From assembly GCF_024449025.1 (NCBI RefSeq), contig NZ_JAHLKM010000010.1, positions 1-64,000 of the forward strand: DNA of 64,000 nt, given 5' to 3'. The notes under the pieces were generated by a model that saw only the letters and a program-made list of their open reading frames with translations, was not told where the DNA came from and did no database searches. The position numbers and the translations under genes were made by a program. Source of the DNA: Natronomonas aquatica. Its GTDB lineage: Archaea; Halobacteriota; Halobacteria; Halobacteriales; Haloarculaceae. Positions 1-8,726 of this stretch are shown here, piece after piece; the stretch's first letter is position 1; every line of letters begins with the position of its first letter.

Positions 1-207
1 GTCAAGGAGGCCATCACCGTCGGCATTCCGGTCATCGCGATGTGTGACTCGAACAACACGACGTCGAACGTCGATCTCGTCGTGCCGACGAACAACAAGG
101 GCCGGAAGGCGCTGAGCGTCGTCTACTGGTTGCTCGCCAACGAGACCCTCGATCGCCGCGGCGCGGAGCCGACCTACGCGCTCGAGGACTTCGAAACCGA
201 GCCCTGA
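1..207 (+). CDS. rps2: 30S ribosomal protein S2, C-terminal part (5' end outside window)
   Basis: The first reading frame is open from base 1 and ends in TGA at 205-207, giving the last 68 residues of a protein. The stretch [20 protein letters not shown] is the typical C-terminal signature of archaeal/eukaryotic S2 (SA/p40), a small-subunit ribosomal protein. Its position just before mevalonate kinase and isopentenyl phosphate kinase matches a gene order I know from haloarchaea (enolase-rps2-mvk-ipk). The start and N-terminal half lie outside the window. Confidence 0.93.
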   Translation, partial: VKEAITVGIPVIAMCDSNNTTSNVDLVVPTNNKGRKALSVVYWLLANETLDRRGAEPTYALEDFETEP

Positions 208-245
208 TTCGGTTCGAGATTTCGATACTCCGTTCGTGTCGGCCC

Positions 246-764
246 TCACGCTAACAGCGGATGCTCCGCGAGTTCCTCGTACAGTAGCTCTTCGGGCGGC
301 TCGTCGGTCCACCGTACCGAAGCGACGTCCGGTCCCGGCCGTACCGTCCCGGATTCGTACGTGCCCCGAAAGGAGACGTACGGGTTCGGGATCGGATCAC
401 GGCCGGTCGGATCGTCGATAAGGAGGAGGTGTATCTGCGCGATGTCGGTGATCGCCGCCTCGATACCCGTCGCTTCTCTGACTCCCCGTCTCGCACACTC
501 CGTGTAGGACTCTCCGGGACGGCGGCTGTCGCCGGGATCGATCCAGCCATCGGCGGCCTCGTAGCTGACCAACAGGACCTTTTCGCCTTCTGTCACGCGT
601 ATTCCGGCCCCGCCGACGACGCCAAACGTCTCGAAGGTCTCGGATAGCCGCTCGTGGGTTTCGGCCGAACAGTCGATCCGGCGGCCGATCAGATCGATCT
701 CCCCGTACTCGGCCGCGAAATCCGAGACCAGTCCGCTGACGTGTCGGCGCAGTTCGACGGACAC
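246..764 (-). CDS. NUDIX-like hydrolase with a degenerate NUDIX box
   Basis: A 172-residue acidic protein. The central part (about residues 80-105) aligns to the NUDIX box: GESYTECARRGVREATGI keeps the G-E, the first Arg, one Glu and the terminal G-hydrophobic pair, but Gly and Ala replace two of the metal-binding Glu positions of the MutT consensus. The family hydrolyses nucleoside diphosphate-linked compounds; with the altered box the activity here may be changed or lost. It stands alone on the minus strand between rps2 and mevalonate kinase, breaking an otherwise conserved order, so it may be a later insertion. Confidence 0.7.
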   Translation of the reverse strand: MSVELRRHVSGLVSDFAAEYGEIDLIGRRIDCSAETHERLSETFETFGVVGGAGIRVTEGEKVLLVSYEAADGWIDPGDSRRPGESYTECARRGVREATGIEAAITDIAQIHLLLIDDPTGRDPIPNPYVSFRGTYESGTVRPGPDVASVRWTDEPPEELLYEELAEHPLLA

Positions 765-831
765 ACCGGACGTGGGTGTCCCAGCCGCTTGGGTATTACT
801 GTGCCGTCCGGGCCGTTCGGTTCGGATATCC

Positions 832-838
832 TTTTTAT
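832..838 (+). promoter_or_regulatory. TATA box of the mevalonate kinase operon
   Basis: TTTTTAT is centred about 25 bases before the ATG at 860, the spacing expected for a leaderless haloarchaeal transcript. This supports the internal ATG at 860 over an in-frame start at 776. Confidence 0.6.
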
Positions 839-859
839 CCGGCCGCCCGACTCCCGGGT

Positions 860-1849
860 ATGGCCACTTCGAGTGCGCCGGCGAAGGTGTATCTCTTCGG
901 CGAGCACGCCGTCGTCTACGGCGAGCCGGCGGTCCCGTGTGCGATCGAACGCCGGGCGACCGTCACCGTCGAACAGCGTGCTGACACCCAGATCTGTGTG
1001 CAGGCAAACGATCTAACGCTCGATGGCTTTACCGTCAGGTGGGGCGGTCGAACCGATAGCCGCCCGGACGTAAACGTCCCAACGCCGCTCGTCGAGGCGG
1101 CGATGGGATACATCGATGGCGCGATCGAACAGGCGCTCGAGGCCGCCGGCGAGTCGGGGGTCGGGTTCGATGTCACTGTCGAAAGCGACATTCCGCTCGG
1201 GGCGGGGCTCGGTTCCTCGGCGGCGGTCGTCGTCGCCTGTATCGACGCGGCAACCCGCGAACTGGGGGCCGACCTCGCTCCGGAAACCGTCGCCGACCGT
1301 GCCTACCGGGTCGAACACGAGGTACAGGACGGCGAGGCGTCCCGAGCCGATACGTTCTGTTCGGCGATGGGCGGGGCCGTCAGAGTGCAGGGCGAGGACT
1401 GTCGGCGTCTGCCCGACGCCCCCGAACTTCCCGTCGTCATCGGCTACGACGGCGACGCCGGCGATACGGGCGAGCTGGTGGCCGGCGTCAGGGCACTCAA
1501 AGAGGAGTACGGGTTCGCCGCCGAAACCGTCGAATCCATCGGCGATATCGTCCGCTCGGGCGAGCGGGCGCTGGAAGACGACGACGTCGAAGAGATCGGC
1601 CGATTGATGGATTTCAACCACGGACTGCTTTCGGCGCTCGGCGTTTCGGCTCGCACTCTGGACTCGATGGTCTGGGCGGCACGGGAGGCGGGGGCCGCGG
1701 GCGCGAAGCTGACCGGCGCCGGCGGCGGCGGCTGTATCGTCGCGCTCGATCGGTCCGAGCGGACGCGGACCGCCCTCGAATACACACCCGGCTGTGAGAC
1801 GGCCTTCCGGGCCGAGCTCGACACGAAAGGCGTCCGGAGGGAAACATGA
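860..1849 (+). CDS. mvk: mevalonate kinase
   Basis: A GHMP-family kinase of 329 residues that phosphorylates mevalonate in the cytoplasm, an early step of isoprenoid and hence archaeal ether-lipid synthesis. The N-terminus has AKVYLFGEHAVVYG, typical of mevalonate kinases. The ATP-binding GHMP motif PLGAGLGSSAA lies at about residues 110-120 and the glycine-rich C-terminal motif KLTGAGGGGC near residue 285. The frame is open from 776, but the ATG at 860 fits the family N-terminus and the upstream TATA box. The stop overlaps the next start (ATGA), so it forms an operon with isopentenyl phosphate kinase. Confidence 0.93.
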   Translation: MATSSAPAKVYLFGEHAVVYGEPAVPCAIERRATVTVEQRADTQICVQANDLTLDGFTVRWGGRTDSRPDVNVPTPLVEAAMGYIDGAIEQALEAAGESGVGFDVTVESDIPLGAGLGSSAAVVVACIDAATRELGADLAPETVADRAYRVEHEVQDGEASRADTFCSAMGGAVRVQGEDCRRLPDAPELPVVIGYDGDAGDTGELVAGVRALKEEYGFAAETVESIGDIVRSGERALEDDDVEEIGRLMDFNHGLLSALGVSARTLDSMVWAAREAGAAGAKLTGAGGGGCIVALDRSERTRTALEYTPGCETAFRAELDTKGVRRET

Positions 1850-2577
1850 CGACAGTCCTCAAACTCGGCGGCAGCGTCATCACCGAAAAGGAGACGCCGG
1901 AGACCGTCGACGACGCGGCGCTACAACGGGCTTCCGCTGCGCTCGGGGGATCGTCCGGCCGCCTCGCGGTCGTCCACGGCGGCGGCAGTTTCGGCCACCA
2001 CTACGCGGCCAGTCACGGCGTTTCGACGACGGCTGGAACGCGCGACGACGTCGCAATCAGGGAGATACACGGCGCGATGAAACGGCTCAACGCGGCGGTG
2101 ATCGACGCGCTCGTCGAAACCGGCGTCCCGGCGGTGCCGGTCCATCCGTTCTCCGGCGCATACAGACGGAGTGACGGAACGTTACGGTTCCCGGAGGGGG
2201 CCGTCGCGACGACCCTCGAGGAGGGGTTCGTGCCGGTGCTTCACGGCGATGTTGTCGCCCACGCGACGGAGGGGGCGACGATCCTCTCGGGTGACGAACT
2301 CGTGGTCGCGCTGGCGGAGGCGCTGTCGGCCGACCGCGTCGGCGTCTGCTCGGCCGTTTCGGGCGTATACGACGCCGACGGCGAGGTGATCGCCCACATC
2401 GATTCCTTCGACGACGTTGCGGCGGCTGTCGGAGCAAGCGACGAAACGGACGTTACGGGCGGGATGGCCGGGAAAGTTCGGACACTGCTGTCGCTCGATG
2501 CCCCGGCGTCTGTCTTCGGAGTCGACGGGCTCGGTGCGTTTCTCGACGGGGACGATCCCGGAACACGGATCGGTTGA
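1846..2577 (+). CDS. ipk: isopentenyl phosphate kinase
   Basis: A 243-residue amino-acid-kinase-fold enzyme making isopentenyl diphosphate from isopentenyl phosphate, the archaeal variant of the lower mevalonate pathway. KLGGSVITEK at the N-terminus is the phosphate-binding Lys-Gly-Gly loop. HGGGSFGHHYA (about residues 43-53) carries the family's diagnostic glycine-rich loop and substrate-binding His. A second conserved stretch, ILSGDELV, lies near residue 146. It is translationally coupled to mevalonate kinase through an ATGA overlap, so the two pathway steps are made together. Confidence 0.93.
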   Translation: MTTVLKLGGSVITEKETPETVDDAALQRASAALGGSSGRLAVVHGGGSFGHHYAASHGVSTTAGTRDDVAIREIHGAMKRLNAAVIDALVETGVPAVPVHPFSGAYRRSDGTLRFPEGAVATTLEEGFVPVLHGDVVAHATEGATILSGDELVVALAEALSADRVGVCSAVSGVYDADGEVIAHIDSFDDVAAAVGASDETDVTGGMAGKVRTLLSLDAPASVFGVDGLGAFLDGDDPGTRIG

Positions 2578-2967
2578 TCCATACTGCCGGATATAATTCC
2601 GGAGAGATTTCGCGAAGGACGGGAATATCTCGAAATCGCGATATTCCGGAGTATTAGCGCGCTCGGCTCGTTCCGTACTGGACCGCCCGCCCTGACCAGC
2701 GACTGCAACCCACGTGCTTTTTAAACCGTGAGGTTTAATCAGTCTGTAACCGAGCTACGGTCGCCCCGGACTCGAAAGGGCGACCGGCAGTCGCCGGCGG
2801 GAGACGGTCGGCGGGGCAGCGCCGTGGTGGTCGTATCACCGCGGCTGCCTCGCCGGTACCGACCGCGGGCCCACCGACGCAGTCGGTGTCGCGTCCGTCA
2901 CAGACGGCCGTGTACATGGCCGGTCGCCCAGCCTTCCGTCCGGCTGGCGGTCTCTCGGAGGTAAACT
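2578..2967 (+). promoter_or_regulatory. promoter and long GC-rich leader of the RNase J-prenyl synthase operon
   Basis: No convincing gene is seen in this 390-base gap. A TATA-like CTTTTTAAAC sits at 2717-2726, so transcription would start near 2745, leaving a leader of about 220 bases before RNase J. The leader contains inverted repeats: GGTCGCCC at 2759-2766 pairs with GGGCGACC at 2778-2785, and shorter GC stems (ACCGAC/GTCGGT, CCGTC/GACGG, GCCAGCC/GGCTGGC) follow. Most haloarchaeal mRNAs are leaderless, so this is unusual. A separate small RNA is an alternative. The first 135 bases (2578-2712) show nothing recognisable. Confidence 0.45.
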
Positions 2968-4308
2968 ATGGAAATCGAAATCGCAACAATCGGTGGCTAC
3001 GAGGAAGTCGGCCGGCAGATGACCGCCGTCCGCGCCGGAGACAACGTTGTCATCTTCGATATGGGGCTGAACCTGTCGAAGGTCCTCATTCACGACAACG
3101 TCGAGACGGAACGGATGCACAGTTTGGATCTGATCGATATGGGTGCGATCCCGGACGACCGCGTCATGTCCGACATCGAGGGAGACGTCCAGGCGATCGT
3201 GCCGACACACGGTCACCTCGATCACATCGGCGCCATCTCGAAGCTCGCACACCGGTACAACGCGCCGATCGTCGCGACGCCGTTTACGATCGAGTTGGTC
3301 AAACAGGAGATCGAGAGCGAAGAGAAGTTCGGCGTCGAGAACGATCTGGTCAAGATGGATCCGGGCGGGACGATGGCCATCGGCGATGACTGTGAACTCG
3401 AGTTCGTCAACGTCACTCACTCGGTCATCGACGCGATCAACCCCGTTTTGCACACGCCCGAAGGTGCCGTCGTCTACGGACTCGACAAGCGGATGGACCA
3501 CAACCCGGTCATCGGCGACCCGATCGACATGGATCGGTTCCGCGAGATCGGACGCGATGGAGTCCTCTGTTACATCGAGGACTGTACCAACGCCGGTCGG
3601 AAGGGGAAGACGCCCTCGGAATCCGTCGCCCGGTCACAGCTGAAGGACGTAATGTACTCGCTGGAGGACTACGACGGCGGCATCGTCGCTACGACGTTCT
3701 CGAGTCACATCGCCCGCGTGAAATCGCTCGTCGAATTCGCCGACGACATCGGCCGCCAGCCGGTGCTACTCGGACGGTCGATGGAGAAGTACTCCGGAAC
3801 CGCCGAGCGACTCGATTTCATCGATTTCCCCAGCGATCTGGGGATGTACGGCCACCGCAAATCCGTCGACCGGACGTTCAAACGGATCATGAACGAGGGC
3901 AAGGAGGATTATCTGCCCGTCGTCACCGGCCATCAGGGCGAGCCGCGCGCGATGTTGACGAGGATGGCCCGCGGCGAGACGCCGTACGAACTCGATCAGG
4001 GTGACAAGGTCATTTTCTCGGCGCGGGTCATCCCCGAACCGACCAACGAGGGACAGCGATACCAGGCCGAGAAACTGCTCGGCATGCAGGGCGCCCGGAT
4101 CTACGACGACATCCACGTCTCCGGGCACCTCAGCACCGAAGGTCACTACCAGATGCTCGAAGCACTCCAGCCGGAGAACGTTATTCCGGCCCACCAGAGC
4201 ATGGAGGGGTACTCCCCGTACGTCGATTTGGTGACAGGCGAGGGCTACCGGCTCGGGGACGACCTCCACGTGACACAGAACGGGAACATCATCCAGCTCA
4301 CGGAATGA
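2968..4308 (+). CDS. rnj: archaeal ribonuclease J (beta-CASP metallo-beta-lactamase)
   Basis: A 446-residue protein of the archaeal RNase J family, expected to be a 5'-3' exoribonuclease in cytoplasmic RNA turnover. The metallo-beta-lactamase metal motif [10 protein letters not shown] is at about residues 79-88. Later conserved pieces include the beta-CASP segments [10 protein letters not shown] and [10 protein letters not shown], and the closing motif [26 protein letters not shown]. The length is normal for the archaeal family. The start follows GGAGG and a spacer at 2957-2967. It overlaps the next gene by ATGA, a conserved pairing with prenyl synthase in haloarchaea. Confidence 0.93.
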   Translation: MEIEIATIGGYEEVGRQMTAVRAGDNVVIFDMGLNLSKVLIHDNVETERMHSLDLIDMGAIPDDRVMSDIEGDVQAIVPTHGHLDHIGAISKLAHRYNAPIVATPFTIELVKQEIESEEKFGVENDLVKMDPGGTMAIGDDCELEFVNVTHSVIDAINPVLHTPEGAVVYGLDKRMDHNPVIGDPIDMDRFREIGRDGVLCYIEDCTNAGRKGKTPSESVARSQLKDVMYSLEDYDGGIVATTFSSHIARVKSLVEFADDIGRQPVLLGRSMEKYSGTAERLDFIDFPSDLGMYGHRKSVDRTFKRIMNEGKEDYLPVVTGHQGEPRAMLTRMARGETPYELDQGDKVIFSARVIPEPTNEGQRYQAEKLLGMQGARIYDDIHVSGHLSTEGHYQMLEALQPENVIPAHQSMEGYSPYVDLVTGEGYRLGDDLHVTQNGNIIQLTE

Positions 4309-5330
4309 CAACCCCAGAACGTGTAGAATCGGCCATCGCGGAGCGACGAGCGATCGTCAACGACGCGGTCGAAGAGCAACTGCCGATCAAAAAACCCGAA
4401 CGGCTCTACTCGGCGTCGCGGTATCTGCTCGATGCAGGGGGCAAGCGGCTGCGCCCGACCGTTCTGCTCTTGATAGCCGAGGCAGTCTCCGATGTCGACC
4501 CGCTCTCTGCCGACTACCGGACCTTCCCGGCACCGGACGGCGAAGAGATCGACCTCCTCTCGGCGGCCGTCTCGATCGAGGTAATCCAGTCGTTTACCCT
4601 GATCCACGACGATATCATGGACGACGACGACCTCCGCCGCGGCGTCCCGTCTGTCCACCGAGAGTACGACACCGAAACCGCTATTCTGGCGGGCGATACG
4701 CTCTACTCGAAGGCCTTCGAGTACATGCTCGAGACGGGCGCGCCGGCGGGTAGGAGCGTCGAGGCGATCGGGGAACTCGCGACGACCTGTACGGAGATCT
4801 GTGAAGGACAGGCCCTCGACATCGACTTCGAGGGACGATCCGAGGTCACAACTGAAGAGTACCTCGAGATGATCGAGTTCAAGACAGCCGTCCTCTATGC
4901 GGCGGCCGCGTCGATCCCCGCGATGCTTCTGGGCTGTGATAGAGAGACCATCGACTCGCTGCACGGCTACGGGCTCGATATCGGCCGTGCCTTCCAGATA
5001 CAGGACGACCTCCTCGATTTGACCGTCCCGAGCGACGAACTCGGAAAACAGCGCGGCTCCGATCTCGTCGAAGGCAAACGGACAGTTATCACGCTCCACG
5101 CCAGAAATCAGGGGATCGATGTCGACGATCTCGTCTCCGATTCCCCGACCGACGCCGAGATTGAGGCCGCCGTCGACCGTCTTCGGACTGCCGGAAGCAT
5201 CGATTTCGCCCGGGAGATGGCAAACGAACTCGTCGGAAGCGGAAAGGATCGGCTGGAGGTACTCCCGGAGGGCGAACCGCGGGCGCTACTCGAAGGGATC
5301 GCCGATTACCTCGTCGAACGCAAGTACTGA
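4305..5330 (+). CDS. idsA: polyprenyl (geranylgeranyl/farnesylgeranyl) diphosphate synthase
   Basis: A 341-residue trans-prenyltransferase that adds isopentenyl diphosphate to allylic diphosphates to make the C20 (or C25) chains of archaeal lipids. It has the GGKRLRP substrate motif near residue 46, the first aspartate-rich motif [15 protein letters not shown] near residues 98-112, and the second, FQIQDDLLD, near 230. The aspartates bind magnesium and diphosphate. It is coupled to RNase J by ATGA and lies downstream of mevalonate kinase and isopentenyl phosphate kinase, so this locus supplies lipid precursors. Chain length (C15, C20 or C25) cannot be set from motifs alone. Confidence 0.92.
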   Translation: MTTPERVESAIAERRAIVNDAVEEQLPIKKPERLYSASRYLLDAGGKRLRPTVLLLIAEAVSDVDPLSADYRTFPAPDGEEIDLLSAAVSIEVIQSFTLIHDDIMDDDDLRRGVPSVHREYDTETAILAGDTLYSKAFEYMLETGAPAGRSVEAIGELATTCTEICEGQALDIDFEGRSEVTTEEYLEMIEFKTAVLYAAAASIPAMLLGCDRETIDSLHGYGLDIGRAFQIQDDLLDLTVPSDELGKQRGSDLVEGKRTVITLHARNQGIDVDDLVSDSPTDAEIEAAVDRLRTAGSIDFAREMANELVGSGKDRLEVLPEGEPRALLEGIADYLVERKY

Positions 5331-5352
5331 AACCGTCCCGTCGATCCCGATA

Positions 5353-5361
5353 CTTTATATA
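5353..5361 (+). promoter_or_regulatory. TATA box before glutamyl-tRNA synthetase
   Basis: CTTTATATA lies 23 bases after the prenyl synthase stop and about 170 bases before the glutamyl-tRNA synthetase start, implying a leader of about 150 bases. The leader contains the short palindrome CCGACAGTCGG. I see no gene in 5331-5526. Confidence 0.5.
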
Positions 5362-5526
5362 CCGGCGGGCGACCAGACGCCCCGTGAGCTAACTACCGGC
5401 CGACAGTCGGTCGAGGCGGAGGCGCGGATAGCCGCTGTCGGTACAGTACACATCCGCCTGTTCGCTACCGTCGCAGTTCACGACGAATCCGTGGGGTTTT
5501 GCCACTGCCCCCAGTAGTCGTCGCTA

Positions 5527-7242
5527 ATGGACGAGGACCTCCGGGCGCGGATCGAACGCGAGGCCGAAGTGGCCGCGCTGTTCAACGCGCTCAAACACGA
5601 TAGCGACGCACAGGTCGGCGCGATTATGGGGCCGCTGATGGGTGAAAATCCCGATTTCAGGCCGTATGGCGACGATATTCCCGATATCGTCGCGCCCGTG
5701 ATTGCGGACGTAAACGACCGCTCGACCGCCGAAAAGCGCGAACGACTCGAAGAGCTGGCCCCGAAACGCCTCGAAGAACTCGACGCCGAGGACGAATCGG
5801 ACGACCGGGCGCTTCCGGAGTTGCCGAACGTCGAGGAATACGAGGAGATCCGGATGCGGGTCGCGCCGAACCCGAACGGGCCCTGGCACATCGGACACGT
5901 TCGCATGCCGGCCGTCATCGGGGAGTACAAACAGCGACACCACGGGTGGATGCTGTGTCGCTTCGACGATACCGATCCCGAAACGAAGCGGCCGGACCTC
6001 GACGCCTACGAGGAGATACTCGATTCGATCGCGTATCTCGGGTTCGATCCGGACGAGGTCGTCAGAGCCTCTGACCGCCTCGAGACGTACTACGAGCACG
6101 CCCGGGAGCTCATCGAGTTGGGCGGCGCCTACACCTGCAGTTGTAACGGCGAGACGTTCTCCGGGCTGAAAAACGACGGCGAGGCCTGCCCCCACCGCGA
6201 GAAGGACACAGAAACGACGCTCTCGGAGTTCGAAGCGATGGTCGACGGCGAGTATAACTCCGGAGAGATGGTACTCCGGATCCGGACGGACATCGAGCAC
6301 AAGAACCCTGCGCTGCGCGACTGGGTCGCCTTCAGGATGGTCGATACGCCCCACCCGCGCCCCGAGGCCGCCGGGTACCGGTGCTGGCCGATGCTCGATT
6401 TCCAGTCGGGCATCGACGACCACGCCTTCGGGATTACGCATATCGTCCGCGGGATCGACCTGCAGGACTCGGCGAAACGACAGGCGTTCGTCTACGAGTA
6501 CTTCGGTTGGGAGTATCCCGAGATCGTCCACTGGGGGCACGTCCAGATCGACGCCTACGACGTTGCGATGTCGACCTCGACGATCAAGGAACTCATCGCC
6601 GAGGGCGAACTCGACGGCTGGGACGATCCGCGGGCGCCGACGATCGCGAGCCTCCGGCGACGAGGGATCCGGGGCGAGGCGATCGTCGACGCGATGGTCG
6701 AGTTGGGGACCTCGACGTCGAACGTCGAACTGGCGATGTCGTCGGTATACGCGAAGAACCGGGATCTGATCGACGACGAAGCCGACAGACTGTTCTTCGT
6801 CCGCGACGGCGTCGAAAAGCCGCTTATCGGCGGTCCCGATGCCGCCGAGCCGCCGGTCCATCCCGATCACGAGAACCGGGGGACCCGTGATATCCCGGTC
6901 GGCGGCGCGATACTCGTCGAACCCGACGACGTTCCGCCGAACGGTAAGCGGATCTGGCTGAAGGGCTACGGTCCGGTTCGCCACACCCGAGACGCACTCG
7001 AATTCACGGGCGAGGGTATCGATATCGTCCGGAACGGGGACGTCGACGTCGTCCACTGGGTTCCCGCCGACGAGAGCGTTCCGGTTCGACTTCGGACGAT
7101 GGACGGCGATCTAAAGGGCCATGCCGAACCCGGTATCGCCGGGTATAACACCGACGATGTCGTCCAGTTCGAACGTATCGGGTTCGCCCGGATAGACAGA
7201 CACGGAGCCGAGGAAACCGTCGCGTATTTCGCTCATCCCTGA
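5527..7242 (+). CDS. gltX: glutamyl-tRNA synthetase (archaeal type)
   Basis: A 571-residue class I aminoacyl-tRNA synthetase of the archaeal/eukaryotic GluRS/GlnRS group. The ATP-binding HIGH motif appears as PNPNGPWHIGHVR (HIGH at about residues 119-122), followed by RFDDTDPETKRP. The KMSKS equivalent is AMSTSTIKE near residue 346, and the C-terminal half is the beta-barrel anticodon-binding domain. The N-terminal 100 residues are the helical extension usual in archaeal GluRS. In most archaea this enzyme is non-discriminating and also charges tRNA-Gln for the amidotransferase route; that is family knowledge, not seen here. Confidence 0.95.
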   Translation: MDEDLRARIEREAEVAALFNALKHDSDAQVGAIMGPLMGENPDFRPYGDDIPDIVAPVIADVNDRSTAEKRERLEELAPKRLEELDAEDESDDRALPELPNVEEYEEIRMRVAPNPNGPWHIGHVRMPAVIGEYKQRHHGWMLCRFDDTDPETKRPDLDAYEEILDSIAYLGFDPDEVVRASDRLETYYEHARELIELGGAYTCSCNGETFSGLKNDGEACPHREKDTETTLSEFEAMVDGEYNSGEMVLRIRTDIEHKNPALRDWVAFRMVDTPHPRPEAAGYRCWPMLDFQSGIDDHAFGITHIVRGIDLQDSAKRQAFVYEYFGWEYPEIVHWGHVQIDAYDVAMSTSTIKELIAEGELDGWDDPRAPTIASLRRRGIRGEAIVDAMVELGTSTSNVELAMSSVYAKNRDLIDDEADRLFFVRDGVEKPLIGGPDAAEPPVHPDHENRGTRDIPVGGAILVEPDDVPPNGKRIWLKGYGPVRHTRDALEFTGEGIDIVRNGDVDVVHWVPADESVPVRLRTMDGDLKGHAEPGIAGYNTDDVVQFERIGFARIDRHGAEETVAYFAHP

Positions 7243-7301
7243 GTATCGGCCAGGGCCCGCGGCGAACGTTTAACACTCAGGGAACACGTTACTAACTATT
7301 A

Positions 7302-7631
7302 ATGGCTATCGATCCGCAATTCGAGCAAAACCGCGAGCTAGAGGGACAGGAACACGGGGTCGACGTGTGGGGACCGACCGACCCGCCCGAAGAACTCGGC
7401 ATCCGCGGCACCCACGTCGCCGTCGATTTCGATATCTGTATCGCCGACGGCGCGTGTCTCGAGGACTGTCCCGTAGACGTGTTCGAGTGGGTCGACACGC
7501 CCGACCACCCCGAAAGCGAGATCAAGGTGAACCCGACCAACGAGGACCAGTGTATCGACTGTATGCTCTGTGTCGACGTCTGTCCGGTCGATGCGATCGA
7601 CGTCGACCCCGGCCGGGCCGGTCGTACGTGA
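7302..7631 (+). CDS. zfx: zinc-containing dicluster (7Fe-type) ferredoxin
   Basis: A 109-residue soluble electron carrier. Its N-terminal 40 residues (with a His-containing stretch and GPTDPPEELGIRGTHVAVDF) resemble the zinc-binding extension of Sulfolobus ferredoxin. The cluster region follows the same pattern: CIADGACLEDCP, where Asp stands at one cluster position as in the [3Fe-4S] site, then EWVDTPDHPESE and a standard CIDCMLCVDVCP for the [4Fe-4S] cluster. CGTTTAAC at 7267-7274 is a likely TATA element. It lies directly before the Etf operon, making it a plausible partner of those flavoproteins. Confidence 0.85.
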   Translation: MAIDPQFEQNRELEGQEHGVDVWGPTDPPEELGIRGTHVAVDFDICIADGACLEDCPVDVFEWVDTPDHPESEIKVNPTNEDQCIDCMLCVDVCPVDAIDVDPGRAGRT

Positions 7632-7763
7632 ATCGCTCGCGTCTCCGGGATCTCCGATCTTCCGGGAACGGACTCCCGTGTCGTGCCTTTCTTCGGGCGT
7701 ATGCTTTTGTGTGGCTTTTCTGCGTTCGCCGTCCGTTCCAGTAACCCCATTCCGTAGGAAAGA

Positions 7764-7773
7764 TTATTAATAA
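7764..7773 (+). promoter_or_regulatory. TATA box of the Etf operon
   Basis: TTATTAATAA sits about 40 bases before the etfB ATG at 7809, so the operon has its own promoter separate from the ferredoxin gene and a leader of about 10 bases. Confidence 0.55.
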
Positions 7774-7808
7774 GTGGGCAGATCCATACGGTGAGAGGTT
7801 AGTTACCG

Positions 7809-8726
7809 ATGAACACGATCGTACTGACCAAGGGTGTCCCCGATTTCAGGGAGGGTCAGGTCTCCTTCGACGAGGACGGACACCTCGAACGGGGAAAGAC
7901 ACCGACGGTGATGAATCCCAACGACAAACACGCGCTCCGTGCGGCGCTACAGACGAAGGTCCGCCACGGCGGGACCGTTTCGCTGATGAGCATGGGCCCG
8001 CCGGGGTACGCGGAGATCCTCCGGGAGGGCATGGAGGACGTCTACGCGGAGGAGCTCTACCTGCTTTCGGACCGCGAGATGGGCGCGGCCGATACGTGGG
8101 CCACCTCGATGACGATCTCGACAGGTATCGAGCACCTCGAAGAGCCGCCCGACCTGATTTTCGCGGGATTCAAGACGGCCGATGGAGAGACGGGCCACAC
8201 CGGTCCACAGACGGAGTGGTGTCTGAGCATCAGCGATTCGCTTCCGGACTATCCACTCATCAGCCACGTCGTCGCGATCGATATCGACGAGGACGAGCGC
8301 GTCGTCAGAACAAAGCGTCTCGTCGAGGGTGACGTCTCCGAAATCGAGACCGTCGAGACGGAGCTACCGGCCTTCATCGTGGCGGACCCCGAGTTCGAAC
8401 CGACCTATCGAAGAGCCGAGTACCGGCTCCGTCACAAGGAGCTCCGGGAGGAAACCCGAACCAGGGCCGCGGAGTTCGGCGAGTACCTCGACGACGACAC
8501 CGACAGCGATCCCACCGATTGGGAGAATTTCCACATGTGGGGCCACGAGTATCTGAACCTGGATCCCGATTTCATCGGGCTCGACGGCTCACCGACCATC
8601 GTTGCTGGCGTCGATCCCATCCCGAAGGCCCCGTCTGAACGGGAGGCCACGGTCGTCGAAGCCGACGACGGAGAAGGCATGGAGAACGTGTTCGAGGAAC
8701 TCGCGCCCTATGCGGGGGGTGATTAG
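7809..8726 (+). CDS. etfB: electron transfer flavoprotein beta subunit (EtfB/FixA)
   Basis: A 305-residue EtfB/FixA-family protein, somewhat longer than the usual 250-260. The start MNTIVLTKGVPD is typical, and NPNDKHALRAALQTK and the acidic segment DLIFAGFKTADGETGHTGPQ correspond to the family's nucleotide-binding region. It forms a heterodimer with EtfA to pass electrons between dehydrogenases or ferredoxin/NADH and the quinone pool through FixC. Its TAG stop is immediately followed by the etfA ATG. Confidence 0.9.
   Translation: MNTIVLTKGVPDFREGQVSFDEDGHLERGKTPTVMNPNDKHALRAALQTKVRHGGTVSLMSMGPPGYAEILREGMEDVYAEELYLLSDREMGAADTWATSMTISTGIEHLEEPPDLIFAGFKTADGETGHTGPQTEWCLSISDSLPDYPLISHVVAIDIDEDERVVRTKRLVEGDVSEIETVETELPAFIVADPEFEPTYRRAEYRLRHKELREETRTRAAEFGEYLDDDTDSDPTDWENFHMWGHEYLNLDPDFIGLDGSPTIVAGVDPIPKAPSEREATVVEADDGEGMENVFEELAPYAGGD

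Noticed and set aside
2728-2964. 78-codon frame in the RNase J leader
   Set aside because: Arg-rich with no acidic bias expected of a haloarchaeal protein; the stretch is better explained as a structured leader. RNase P RNA was considered, but its conserved blocks are not present.
5524-7056. 510-codon minus-strand frame opposite glutamyl-tRNA synthetase
   Set aside because: Shadow frame; the plus-strand enzyme has HIGH and KMSKS-like motifs.
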